64,000 nucleotides of DNA from Pegea sp. RAD2-039 (lineage: Eukaryota > Chordata > Thaliacea > Salpida > Salpidae): assembly GCA_034620365.1 (NCBI GenBank), contig JAQGEQ010000219.1, positions 62,001-126,000 on the forward strand, in the 5' to 3' direction. The stretch's first letter is position 1. Each line of letters opens with the position of its first letter. Below are positions 9,716 to 22,600 of this stretch, piece after piece. The notes below the pieces were generated by a model. That model did no database searches, was not told the origin of the DNA, and was given only the letters and a program-made list of their open reading frames with translations. A program made the translations under genes and the position numbers.

Positions 9716-12700
9716 TGATAAGCGATTTGTTAGTAACAAAACTATTTGGCGATAATTTGAAAGATGCTAAGAAGTCAATCACAATTTATTCATCATATCA
9801 GTTTTTGTTTGATATCAAATTAAATATAAAAAATATAGATATATAAAACATTTCTACAGTTATTTCATTAAACACTCATACAACAAAAATAATGTTAAAT
9901 GTTAAAGAAAGTTTTCAAAAATACTTACAATGGTTGTTTTTTTGTTGGAAATATTACTTTTTTTCTTCTTTTTTAGTAAGCTTGTCTAATTTTTTAGAAT
10001 GATACTACTTGTAAAAAAGCCACTAAAAATGTTACACTATTTTTTGACAGCTTAGGTTGTTAGTGATTACATTTACAAATCCTAATTTAGTTTTTCTTTA
10101 ATATTATACTTTTTAGAAATGGTAGTTGAACAGCTTTTTGTTCTAGAGTCTAATTATTTTATGATAATTGTTTTTACAGTTTTAACAAATATTTTTTGAA
10201 AATTTTTAAACAAATTAATTGAAAAAAAAAGTTTAAAACTATTGCAATTATTAATCAAACATAAAAACAAAATTAAATATTGAATAAATGTAAGTTATGG
10301 GAAACCTTATTTATAAGTAACTTCAGTAAATAAAAGAATTCAAAACAATTAAATTAACTGACACAACAAGCTTAAAGTTTGCTCAAAAATATTTTGAAAG
10401 TATTTGAAACTATTTTATAAACAAATTTTAAAACATTTTAAACAGATTAAGTCGTTTTAGCAGATCTTTCATAACTTATCAGCTAATTTTATATTGACTT
10501 TGAAGTTCAAATAAGGTCTTAAATTGAAAAAAAAAAATAAAATAAAAAATGTCCTCTAGCTGTCGTAAAGAGTAAAAATATGAAGAGTTACGTAAACAAT
10601 TTTCTCAATTACAAAAATATATTATATGCCACTTCTAAGTTTTGTAAATTTCTCTTCTTTATGTTAAAGTTTAACGTTTGGTTTTCAAGAAATGAAGCTT
10701 CTGTAACTTATTTTAATTGATTTCAATTTTCTATTTGAAAGTGAGTTATTATGAAAAAATTAAAACAAATGTTGGGGTGGGCTTTTAATTATCTCAACAA
10801 CTTCCTGAAAAGTTTCACAATATTATTATTTAAAGTGACAAAAAATATCTATAAGATTTAATTCTAACATTCTTAAAGTTTTGAAGAACTTGAAAAACAG
10901 ATTTAAAATAAAAATAAGGAAAAACAATTGAATGTTCATTTGTTATTTAAACAAAAATACAATTAGTTTTACAAGAACAGAATTTATTCATAAATGAAAT
11001 TTGGATTAGATTAAAAACTTTTATTTTGAACATAATTAATTTCTTAAATTACTTTTCGTTAAATGAATCACGATTATAAATTTCCGTTCCAAAATTGTCA
11101 TTAAGAATTTGTAAAAAACAAATTTTCAAGAATAAAAAACAAAATTTTTAATCAAAGATTTTATTTTCTTAAAATGTATCTTTAAATAAAAAATCTAACA
11201 TTCTTATTAAATTGCAAATTTAAATCTATAAAAAAAGAAATAAGTTTTCCGAAAGACTTTCTTCAAAAAACTCTTCAAACTTTTTAACAATTATTTTGGC
11301 GGCAATTTTGAATTTGAATTAATTTGGAAAAAGGAAATTTTTGAGGCAAATTTTCGACAATTAAATTTTGTCTAGTCAATTACAGCTTTAAAAAAACAGT
11401 TTATAAGATTTGTTTTATCCAAAGTTGAATGTTGTATAATATTTATTTAATCTGTTTAAAATATTTTCAACTTTTTAAAACTGTTTTAAAGTTAAAAAAA
11501 AATTTATGACTTATTTTTCAAATAAATTTAAACTATTTAATCCGACTTAATTTCTTTAAACAAATTTTAAAGTTTATTTTTAGAAAAATGTTTCTAATTT
11601 TAATTTCACAGAAAGATAATAATTGAACTTTTATTTCTAAATTTACAGTTTTAATAAACTTGTTTTTTAAATTTTCAAGAAATAATAAAAGTTGTTCAAC
11701 TGCCAAAACCAAACTAGTATAACAACCAAAATGTTACATAATCAAGAAAATACAATCAAAATAACAGATTACCATCAACAACAATATTTGAAGCAAAACT
11801 TAATCAAGTCTTTTATTATTCGGTGTGTTTTTAGCAGTTTTAAAATCATCTGAAGTTTGAAAGATGACTTTTTGAAGCAAAGTTTTCAGTTTGTAAAAGT
11901 TGCTTGAAATAATCAGACTTGATATTGAATTGTTGCTTCAACAGTTTTACTAGAAAGAGACCCCCTATGTATCGACTCAACTACAAAAGCGACATTCTCA
12001 ACTTATTTACAAATTAGAGTATGTTCCCTCAAAAAATCGGTTACTAAAACCTAATATCTTCTTTTTCTAACTCTTTTTTTGGCCCAAAATCTGATGTTTA
12101 ATAAATTTAAGTGCAAAAAATCAGAAATTAAACTGTTTCTAAAATGGTTTGTTAGAGTTAAGAACCAGCTTCAGCAATCTGTGCTCCCCAAAGACAAATT
12201 CTGAAAATTGAAGCAGGTACTATGCTATATCAAGCATGAAATCAAAAATTTGTTGCTTCTTACCAAGATTTATCGAAAAAATAATTCCATTTCATGAATA
12301 AAATCATTTGAGGCAAATAGTTTGTGACCCCATCTAAAGATCACCATCAGCAACAGAAAAAAGAACTTGCAAAGATTCAAGTTGATTTGGTTTCATCCAA
12401 AAGAATTAATAAAGAAAAATAGTCGATACATTTGCCCAATTACAAAGCTGTTATTTTTGAACTTTTATTCAGAACATCTAATATATTAGTTTTTTTCTTG
12501 AATGGATTTTGTTTCACATCTTATAAAACCTATTAAAAGTTGAGAATTGATTTAGGAGTTGGACTCGTTGAAGTTTGTAAAATCTTATCTACTTGTAAGT
12601 GTCACCTTAACTCGAGGAGTTTCGTGGCGAGGCTGAAATCACTAACTGATTTTTTTGATGATATGGATTTGATCTGAGATCTTGGGGATTGAGTTTGAAA

Positions 12701-14115
12701 AGCTTAAAAGTGACTGGAATGTAATCAGCTAACTTCAAATTGAATTTTTGCAAATATCATCTAATATTTACAGAATTCAATTTAGATGTAAAAACATCTG
12801 ACTAGTTGATTTACAAAAAGCTAATTTGATGAAACCACAGAATTAAGAAAATAAATTTTTATTCACTGTTCTGGTTGAATTGATGATGTTGTTAATAAAA
12901 ACAATAAAACATAACAATAATGACAATAATAAAATGATAAACGACAAAAAGATTAACAACCATCTAACAACCAATCTAATGGTCGGAATAAAAGTATAAA
13001 AAATTCTTTTTAGTGTAGTCATATCTACGCCATCAGCGATGACGTCACAGTCGTCATGACGTAAGTGGTTCGTGTAATAGGAATTTTTATCAGAATTTTT
13101 TTCTTTGTAGTTTTTTTTTGACACAGTCTTTTTTTAATTTTTGTGGAAAGCCAAAACGGAAACGACAATAATAATTTTGTTGTTGTTGGTTTCTGTTGGT
13201 TGTTGTTACTTTTCAAAATTGTTGTTGTTTGTAAAAAGAAAACAGCTTTTGTCACAAATATTTTTGTCTTTTTTTTGGCGGCCAGTAGGAATGTGGATAG
13301 AAAATAAGAAAAAGAAAAACATGAAAAAAATGCCAAAGCCAGGTAAGGCACAACAATTCCGTTTTAACCCAAATTCGGTGAAAATTAGAATTTAGCAAAC
13401 ACAATGATATTGTTGGTCTTGTTTGATTGGAACAAAACAAGCTATAAATCTACCATTTGACGTATGTGTCTGCAGATAATGTGGGTTTTGAAAAACAGCT
13501 GGTTATTTAGTTGGATATTGGTTTGAAAAGTGCACCAACCCACTAAACCAGTTGCTAAAATTATGCTTCATATGCAGAAAAGAAAACATCACGGGTTTTG
13601 GTGATTAAATTGAAAAAGATGTGGTTATTTGGGGTTGTGATTTAAATTGTTATACAGAAAAGTGAAAAACTGGAAATAAAAAAAGTGATCGAATTGAACT
13701 GAAAATAACAAACTAGTTAATAGATAAAAAGTACCTGTACAACAAAACAACAACAACACATAGCTATTACACAAACAGTGTTAATATCTCAGTATCCAAA
13801 TAAATGATATATATATATATATAATCTGATAAAAGCAAAAAATCAATAATAATATATATTTCGAAATATTTACAAGCATATTAGATAGATATTATTTGTT
13901 AATAACAAAAACACAAAGATACACAAAGACAAAAAAATAGAAAAAATCACTTTATAATAAAGTAAAAATATTTCTGTTGACTTGACTTATAACTGATATA
14001 TATGTAATTAATCGATATAAAGATATGTTGGAGGTAGTTCAAGATACTTCTACGATAATCTGCTTTTATTGATATCAAAAACCCTCGCCGCTTGTAAAGA
14101 ATTTGAGAAGTAGGG
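9716..14115. other. Intergenic AT-rich stretch
   Basis: No protein gene is recognised. The only gene-body-like feature is around 13020-13400, where two TGACGTCA copies lie next to short frames on both strands, including a minus-strand frame with a strongly hydrophobic segment (LLIFLSFIILLLSLLLCFIV). The evidence does not support calling a gene. A short (TA)n run is at about 13810-13822. Confidence 0.4.
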
Positions 14116-15384
14116 TTAGGAGCAGGTCCCATTAGGAGGTTTCTTCATCAGATTACTTGATTGATTGATTGAATTCCGAACTGGGATACTCAGAGGTTTT
14201 CTCACATTGATAGTAATCAGATTACTTGGCCTGTTATTCACAATATTCAAATTTGTCGCAGATTCCAAACGAGGTCTGATGGATTCCACCAAGGTTCCGT
14301 CCACAGCAGTTTCAGAAGGAACATCAATCACTATTTCGTCATCTATAAGTGTAAAAGAGTCATGATTAGTTGTTTGCGGGTCTTAAGAGGTTCAAGGACC
14401 TTTATCAGAGTCATTAGACGATTCAGAACGTCCTGAAGACCAAGAAGAGCCAGTCGAGTCGCGACGATATCTCATCGCTTCTAGTTGATAAAGCTTCTTA
14501 CGAAGAATCTCATTCTTCTTCTGCAAACGTTGTTTTTCACTCTTGTAGTAAACACTTCGCCGTTCCAAACTCTACAAAAATTTCAATCAAAAAAAGGTCT
14601 TGAAAAGAAGTGCAAGGAGACCTTGATCAATTCGCTAGCTTGATTAAGAAGACCCAGAGTGGTATGGCGAGTCGAGTCCCGATTCAGAGGTACAATTGAC
14701 TTTAAACGGTCTAAGCAGCCTCTTAGGTGCGCCCGCCTGTCAGAAAATAACTCTATGACGTCACACAAGCAACGCTGTTTACAACATCAGACAGTTCAAT
14801 TGACCGCTAGGGGGATATGCAGTAGAGCGAAACGAGGTTTATATCAAGTGAACTTGTTGAGAAAAACAAGTCTGTGGACAGAGAGGCGATTTTTTTTCTT
14901 ATTTGCTGAACAGTCACAGATATCACCAATTCAATTTCGGCTTTTCCAAATAAAGAGAAAATTAGATTCAAAATTAAAGACAGAAAAGAAAACGGCCAAA
15001 ATGGTTTAAAATGTTCATTTGGTAATCAAGTGTTACATAAACAAGAATGACGTCACTAACGCTGTTAAATGAACTCACCTATTTTTTTCAAGTTCGTTAT
15101 GAGATGATCTGAAACAACAAAAATATACTAATGGGGGTTTTAGGGGCTTTTAGGGACAGTGTTACCTGTTTTGCATCCTTCGTGCGGTTTTTTTAGGTCG
15201 AGGATTCGCATTATTTCGATGAATTGATGAATTAGCGGCATAAACATGATCTTTTTCTGTTATGAGATTATTTGATAATTAAATCGTGATGAAAAGAGTT
15301 TGAACCTTTGTGCTGACGTTCTACATATTCTACAGCTCTGATCAGAACCTCCAAATTACTTCTCACAAATTTTTCTGGCATCAT
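14116..15384 (-). CDS. MXD: Mxd/Mad family bHLH-leucine-zipper repressor, 6 coding exons
   Basis: The product is a nuclear partner of Max that opposes Myc by recruiting Sin3 to E-boxes (family knowledge). Exons are 15306-15384, 15166-15250, 15079-15108, 14622-14736, 14400-14571 and 14116-14342, giving 235 residues, close to MXD1 length. A Sin3-interaction helix lies near residues 9-25 ([15 protein letters not shown]). The basic region and helix 1 are [18 protein letters not shown]. The loop and helix 2 are [20 protein letters not shown]. The zipper is [20 protein letters not shown] and onward. A Ser-rich tail follows, then DDEIVIDVP. The near-identity of ELEKNRRAHLR and [11 protein letters not shown] to the MXD/MXI1 family makes the call secure; the paralogue (MXD1-4 or MXI1) cannot be decided. 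Intron 3 holds a CTCF-like CCGCTAGGGGGA at 14804-14815 and a TGACGTCA. Confidence 0.94.
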
Positions 15385-18300
15385 TTCGTTTTGAAATTTA
15401 TCAATTTCTTTGAACCAATTACAAATGTATATGTACAGTAAAAAGCTGTTGATGAAAATGTTAAATCTTGTTTTTTAAATCAAGAATCTTTGGTGTAAAT
15501 CTTTAGGAAATTTAGTTCAGGAAATATATGAAATACTTAATACAAATGAGTTTAAAATCAGTCGTTAAGTTAAAATCGTTTCTATCATAAAATTATTGAT
15601 TAAAAACTTTCTACTTTTCTATTGAAGCTAATTAAGTAAAAGATAAAAAAGTTTAGAAATTTTGAAATAAAAGAAAATTAAGACTTTATGAAAATACTGG
15701 GGTATTCAAGCTTTTCTATTAAACAATATTTTTTGTTTTTGATAAATATTACAAAATTACTAATAGATAAACAAATAAGAATAAATTTTAAGCAAAAAAT
15801 AAAGTTATTATTTATTAGAATTTATTTAAGGCACTTTTAAATAAAAAGCAAAAAATAAAAACTTTTATAAGAAAATTCACAAACTTTAAAACCTTCAAAA
15901 ACTTATTTAAACAGAATTTTAAAACATTTACAAAAATAAAACAAAATTTCTTAAATTGAGATCTCATTATTATATATAAACAATTTTTGAATTGGATTTA
16001 TGAAATAATTTGGTGTAAAGAAAAGTTTTATGTAAAATTTCTTTATCTAACATGTAACCATTCTAAATATATTAAAGTAAATGATTTCAAATCAACAGTT
16101 ACATCAGCTGAATTAAAAATATTTCTTTATAAAAACAACAAAATGAATTCACATAATTTTTTTCATAATTAAACATTTCAATCATTTTTAAAGCATGAGA
16201 AATTACTACAAGTACCAATTATAATAATTGAATCATTTCAAACATATACTTCAAAATAGGAACCACTAATAAACAAAATAAATGGACCATATGCTCCTTG
16301 CTCTTTTTGATAAAATCTACTAATAAAAGAAAACTTTAAAGTATATTTTTATTTTGATTCTTATCTAGATTCTATTTCATGATATTTTGTAACAGTATGA
16401 TAACATTAAATCATTTTGAAATTGTTTGAATGACAACTTACTTAATTTTCAATAATAAAAAATAATTTAACACATGTTAAATTCATAGATACCAAAAACA
16501 AATTTTAGGCAAAAAATTTAAACAAACAAAATATTTTTTCAGACAAAAAGATTAAAAAAACAAAATTAAGTAAAAAGCAAAATAAAAACACTTTTAAATA
16601 GTTTACAAAATTAGAATTTGTAACTTAAAAAATGTCAAAAACAAATTTTCAAAATGATAGCTGATTAAGATTACTCAACTTTCATGAAATCTAAAATTTT
16701 ATTTTAGATAAAATTTAGTTTTAGCATAGTTTTAATAGAAAAATAAATTCTATAACTAAAATGCTGTTATGATTTATTCAAACTTTTTTCAAAGTTTAGA
16801 TAAAAAGAGATTCAACTCAAATAAAAAAACTTTGTTTAGTTAAGAAATAATAGTTTAGAAAAAATATAGTTTGATAAAAATGACCTTAAAAACTGGTTTT
16901 TGAAGAACCATGAAAATGTTTATTTTATAAAAATAAAACCATGAACGTTAAAATATCAAATAGGTCACGTACACAGGTACGTTGTTATTCAAATAAAACA
17001 AAAAATACGGAAAACAACAAATTCAAGGGATCAAATATATTTATTATTAGCCGTTAGGGTCAAATAACCAAACACATAATTGGTGATAGGTTATTTTAAG
17101 TACCCCTGTGTAAACAAAAGTAAAAAACAAATTTTTATTTGACTAGCTAACCTCATAATTAGGTAAAAATGAAAAACATGAATATTTTAGCATAGAATAG
17201 ATTTTTTTTTAATTAAAAAGGTTAACTTAATTTCAAAAAGAGCCAAGTCTTATAGGTAAATTTTCACTGGAGAAAACGCCCTTTATGATTTACGTCATTA
17301 AAGTAATAACTTAATATTCAAAGTCAAACTTCAGATATCATGAAAAAATATTAAAATTTAATAAAAACCATTTACAAATGTATAAAAATAAGTAAAAGTT
17401 AACAGCCTAGAACACAACACAAACACATGAGGAAATAGATTTGAAGCACGAGGTACAGATATGAGCGACTAGCGCTATAAGTCGTCACTTCTACAAAAAC
17501 AAAGGCCTGACGATATCACCACGTTTTAACCAATCAAAATAAGCAAAATAGATGATTTAATAAGTACCATGTGTGTGTGCATAAACTACTTTTTAATTAT
17601 TAAATATTTATACAAATATCTTTATTTAAATCATAAATGAAAAATATGGTATAATTTATAAAATATTATAGAGAGAATATGGTGTTTTTGAACAATTCTA
17701 TTTTCAACAAGAAACCTGGGTAAAAATAAATTCTCAACTGAGATACTCTAAGCTGTCTATATTAAATTAAGTATCAAAAAAATTATGAGTTTAAATCACT
17801 AATAAACACAAATTATATAAACAAAGTTTCCCAAATCTATTTTAGTTTAAAAAATAATTGTTGATAACATCTGCTTGATATAAAACATTAAGTTTAAACT
17901 GAATAAGCAATCTTCTTTTAAAATAGAAATAATCTAAATATTATTGGGTTTATCTAATAATGATAAATTAAACTTTTGTTTCAATAAACTTAACTCAATA
18001 ATTATGACTTAATAAGTAAAATTTCTTTTTAGAAAACTAATCTTATTTACCAGTGAGCACTTTTTATCTTTTAAACATTCTTTTAGTTAAGAACGATACA
18101 CATAAATAATAATATTCTTAAAAGGAGCTTTTTATGTAGTCTTAAATAACAGAATAACTTATGTAAGAACTTTGAATAAAACTGAGATATCAAATTGTAG
18201 TTACATCAGTTACTTAAATGAAAATTTACAAATACAGTACAAGTCGCAACTTTAACTTTACAAAAATATTTGATTTGGATTTTAGATAACATAAAAGCAT

Positions 18301-19674
18301 CTTTGAAGTAGAAGATTTGATAGAGATGGCTGAAACACGTGGCCAACACGTGGCGAGAATTACCTAACTTCATCAATTTCTACATCAGTCAATTTAGTTT
18401 CAAATAGTTTACATTTTTAAGCTTTTCACTTGTTTTTGTTCTTAATAAACTTTTCTTAATTATTTTTCCAACCAAAAAATGTTGATTAAAATTTGTAACA
18501 AGAAGCTAACAAAATATGGAAGTACAAACTAAGAAATTTTTAATAAAATTGTTAAAAAAGTTTAATTAATTTATCAAAATTATTGTTCACTTTGCTAGTT
18601 TGTTTTCAAATTTCTTAAATTTGTAGTCTAATTTATCTTTATCATAAATTCAACTTCTAAATTTGAGTTCAAATCTTTTTAAAAATAATATTTTAAAATA
18701 TTTAAAGATATTTACAACAAAAATACTGCAAGATAAATACAGAAATGTTTTTAATATTTTCATTTATATTCTGATATATTGAGTAAAGAATGAAAAACTA
18801 AAAGCAAGAAAATATTTTCTAATGTGCAAACAGAAGTGATGACGTCATATGACGTCAGAACGCCCACGAATCGTGAAAAACATTTAATTATCGACTGCAG
18901 ATAGAAACTTTGTTGTCTGTTCGAATAATTTCAGACAAATACAATTCTGTTGTTTCAGTTGAAATGTGGTTAGAGCAAAACTATAACAGAACATTTTTTA
19001 AATAAAAACATTTTGAAGATAAAATCAACTTTTTGAAAAATCCTTAAAAGTGAAAATTATTTTTTTCTTATTAAAAAAAAGTTTCATGAAAAAATAATTT
19101 TTAAAATTGTTTTTAAATTAAAAAAATTGAAAATTTTTGGAACAAACAAATTGAAAAAAAGTTTTAGTGGTTTTTAATGGTTCTTTGTAAAAAATATCTT
19201 CAAATTTGAGGTTTTAACAAAATGGCCTTTTCATCATTTTACACCAAATAAATCTTCAAAGTTATTTTTAGAGAGTTTTTGAAAATGGAGATTTCCAAAA
19301 ATTTGTTTATAATTTTTGAAATTCAGTACAAAATAAAAATGTCAAAAAATATTTAAGAAAATTGAAAAATTCGTTTTTATTTGTGACTAATTTTCGGTTT
19401 TAATCTTTTTGTTAACAACATCTGTTAGACATAGATGACTCATATGACGTCATCATTATCGATTTAAATGTTGTTCTAGACCAGTGGCGCCACCTAACGG
19501 TAAAAGTATTGAAAGTAAATTTGATAATCTTTAGTTTATTGAAGACAAAAAAAAACGTTGAAACTAAAATAGAAGAAAACGTAGATATTTGCAACCACCA
19601 TGCTCGTTTGTATATCAACACAAATATCAATTTCCTTGTTACTAACGACATCAACAGACATCTTCATCAATAGA
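15385..19674. other. Long AT-rich intergenic region without a gene
   Basis: I found no spliced or single-exon gene. TGACGTCA motifs are absent from about 15070 to 18830, then appear at 18838-18856 (two copies back to back) and 19445, close to the 3' end of CLASP. A strong CTCF-like sequence lies at 19486-19500. Confidence 0.5.
19486..19500 (-). promoter_or_regulatory. CTCF-like motif downstream of CLASP
   Basis: The minus strand reads CCGTTAGGTGGCGCC, which fits the bilaterian CTCF core (CC...AGGTGGCGC). It lies in the gap between Mxd and CLASP, about 175 bp beyond the CLASP stop. This is motif evidence only. Confidence 0.4.
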
Positions 19675-22600
19675 TTACTTCTCAGATTGCTTGTTGATGT
19701 ACAGTTGAAGAAGTTTTAACTAAAAAGCGACAAAGTGAAGAAGATTAGGAAGTGATGAAGATTAGGAAGACACAAACCTTTGCTGGAGGAAGATGCTGGA
19801 TTCTTGAAGTCAGTTCTTCTTTTCCAATTATTCCATGTAAAGAGACGAGACAGAAACATGAAACTTTTCTGATGCTGCTCTGTTTGCTGCTATAACACTA
19901 AAAAGACACAAAGATCAACATCCGATCTTGATCTGATCCTCATCTCACTTGAGTCAAAACTGGCATCAATTGATTGATGACGTCATCAGGAAGCGAGTTC
20001 GGTTTGCACCGATCAAACGCTTCATTGAGAGTAAGAAGACACAATTGTTGGATTTCGGAAGATTCTGAATTTGATGAGATCTTGTTGATGAGGATTTCAA
20101 TCGAGATTTTGACGTCGATTATTGATAAGAAAGTTTGGATGGCGGTTTCAACAGCGCGCGTTTTATATGACGTCATTCGTAGTTGAGGTGATAGAAGATG
20201 GTTAAAAGTAACTTCAATGTAATTTGTAAATTTATCAGAAGGTAGTTTCGACATCATCGATTCTAAAATAGAGATTGCCACAACAACCAAATCTTCTTCC
20301 TAAAGATCAAATAGTATTGAGATAAAGATCAGAAGAAGACACATCTTTACCGAGTTAGATCTGATGACTTCCAGAAGTCCGAACAGAATCGAAGCAAAGT
20401 TGATGTTCCATTGATCAAGATCACTTGATGGATTTGAACTCAAAGATTCCAAGACCTGCTTCAGATCTTCGAGAAGAGGTCTTTCTTGAACAGGATCGTT
20501 TTCTAATCCTAAAGATAACCGCTTTGCAATTCTTTCAACCATATTTATATCTGTAAAAGATGACGTCATCAGCAACGATGTAAGATCAGTGACGTCATCA
20601 GCAAAGATGTAATATCAGTGACGTCATCAGCAACGATGTAATATCAGTGACGTCATCAGCAACGATGTAAGATCAGTGACGTCATCAGCAACGATGTAAG
20701 ATCAGTGACGTCATCAGCAACGATGTAAGATCAGTGACGTCATCAGCAACGATGTAATATCAGTGACGTCATCAGCAACGATGTAAGATCAGTGACGTCA
20801 TCAGCAACGATGTAAGATCAGTGGCGTCATCAGCAACGATGTAAGATCAGTGACGTCATCAGCAACGATGTAATATCAGTGACGTCATCAGCAACGATGT
20901 AAGATCAGTGACGTCATCAGCAACGATGTAAGATCAGTGGCGTCATCAGCAACGATGTAAGATCAGTGACGTCATAAACTAACCGCTTTTTTTTTGAACT
21001 GGTGTTTGATGTACCTCTGGTTGAGAAAATTTCCTGGTTTCGCTGTAACTACTCGGACTGTAAAGACGCGAAGGGGGAGTGTTCTGTATATAAAGAAGAT
21101 CACAAGATGAAGATCACAAGATGAAGATCAGAAGATGAAGATCAGAAGATGAGGACCAGATGATAAAGATCAGAAGATGAGGACCAGATGATAAAGATCA
21201 GAAGATGAAAATCAGAAGATGAAGATTAGAAGATGAAAATTAGAAGATGAAGATCAAAAGATGAAGATCAGAAGATGAAGATTAGAAGATGAAACCTGAA
21301 TATTTGGCGATTGCATGAAGTAATTAACTTTTGACGTCTTTTTGTTGAAATCGGGCGATGATGACGTCATCGTTCGTAAGTCATTCTACAAAAAATCAAT
21401 TTGAGGGCCAGAAACGAAAAAAAACATTTTGAACCTGGTCAGAAGTATCACTAGGACCACGAAGTCTTTGGATTGATGATGTAATCTCACGCATTCCTTC
21501 AGCTACATCATTAGTGGTCGATGACGTCATCAGCGTTTTTTGATTAGCAAATGTCGTGTCAGCTTCAGGACTGAAAAAGAGATTTGAAAAACGGAAACGA
21601 AAATGGCTTTTTACTAGAATGGAACCTTAATAAAAATAATGAATCAAAATCAGAAGATTTGTTGATTGCTTTATTATGAACTGAATCTGATGTATTCAAA
21701 TCCGCGTTCTGATCCTACAAATTACAAAGTTGATTAAAATAGAAATAAAATTTGGGGTTTTTGTTGAACCATAAATTTTTTGAGTATTTTCATAGCTTCA
21801 TTTGTAAATGTGCTCGGTACACTTTGAATAACAGCCGTAAAAGTTGCTGTGTTTAAATCGAACAGAGAAACTAAAAGAGCTTCAGACGTCTGAAAAAGAA
21901 ATACATTTCTTATTTATTTCTAAATAAAATTTATATTTGAATATTATTATTTTCTTATTTTATATAATACATTTATTTGAAAAAATACTATAATATGTTC
22001 AAAACTGACTCTTCTGATATCAGCACTTTTAGTTTCGGTGGACCAAGTAATAATGGCGGGAATTGCCATCCTTGTTTCCGGGTTATTTTGTAAATCTTCC
22101 GATCTCATCATTTCTGTTAATTTCACCAGATAATGAAGCAGAGCAATCTTCACCTGTAAAAACCAATAAGCAACCAGCAAACCAACCAACCACGTGACTA
22201 ACTTTTAAATTAGGTCGCTGTGTTTGATCTACCATATAACGAGACAAAATTGTAAATTGTAATTGAGGTGGAAAATTCTCACTAAAAAAAGAAAGATGAA
22301 AATTTATGACGTCATGGTGGTTATCATTATTACCGAGTAACTCGTAGAGCGTTGAGAACCTTATTTTGAACTGAACCTAAAAGATCAGCGCCCATTTTTT
22401 TCAACAGTAAAGTCATCAAGCAGTATAACCAATCATGTAACTGATCTTTATAATTTGTTACAAATTCAGGAAGCATCTCCAAGAACATACTGAACACCTG
22501 TTGAAAATATGACGTCATTATATAGTAAAATGATTTCAATGACGTCATTAACTAGTGAGTGGAGCCATGCATTACTATAAAAACTTACAGGGAGACAAAC

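Noticed and set aside
13141..13395. 84-codon plus-strand frame starting MWKAKTETTIIILLLL
   Set aside because: It overlaps frames on the other strand in simple AT-rich sequence. I found no partner exon or family resemblance.
16965..17110. Possible MITE: ACACAGGTAC near 16973 and its imperfect inverse GTACCCCTGTGT near 17100
   Set aside because: The inverted ends are short and imperfect, with no clear target duplication. This is insufficient to call an element.
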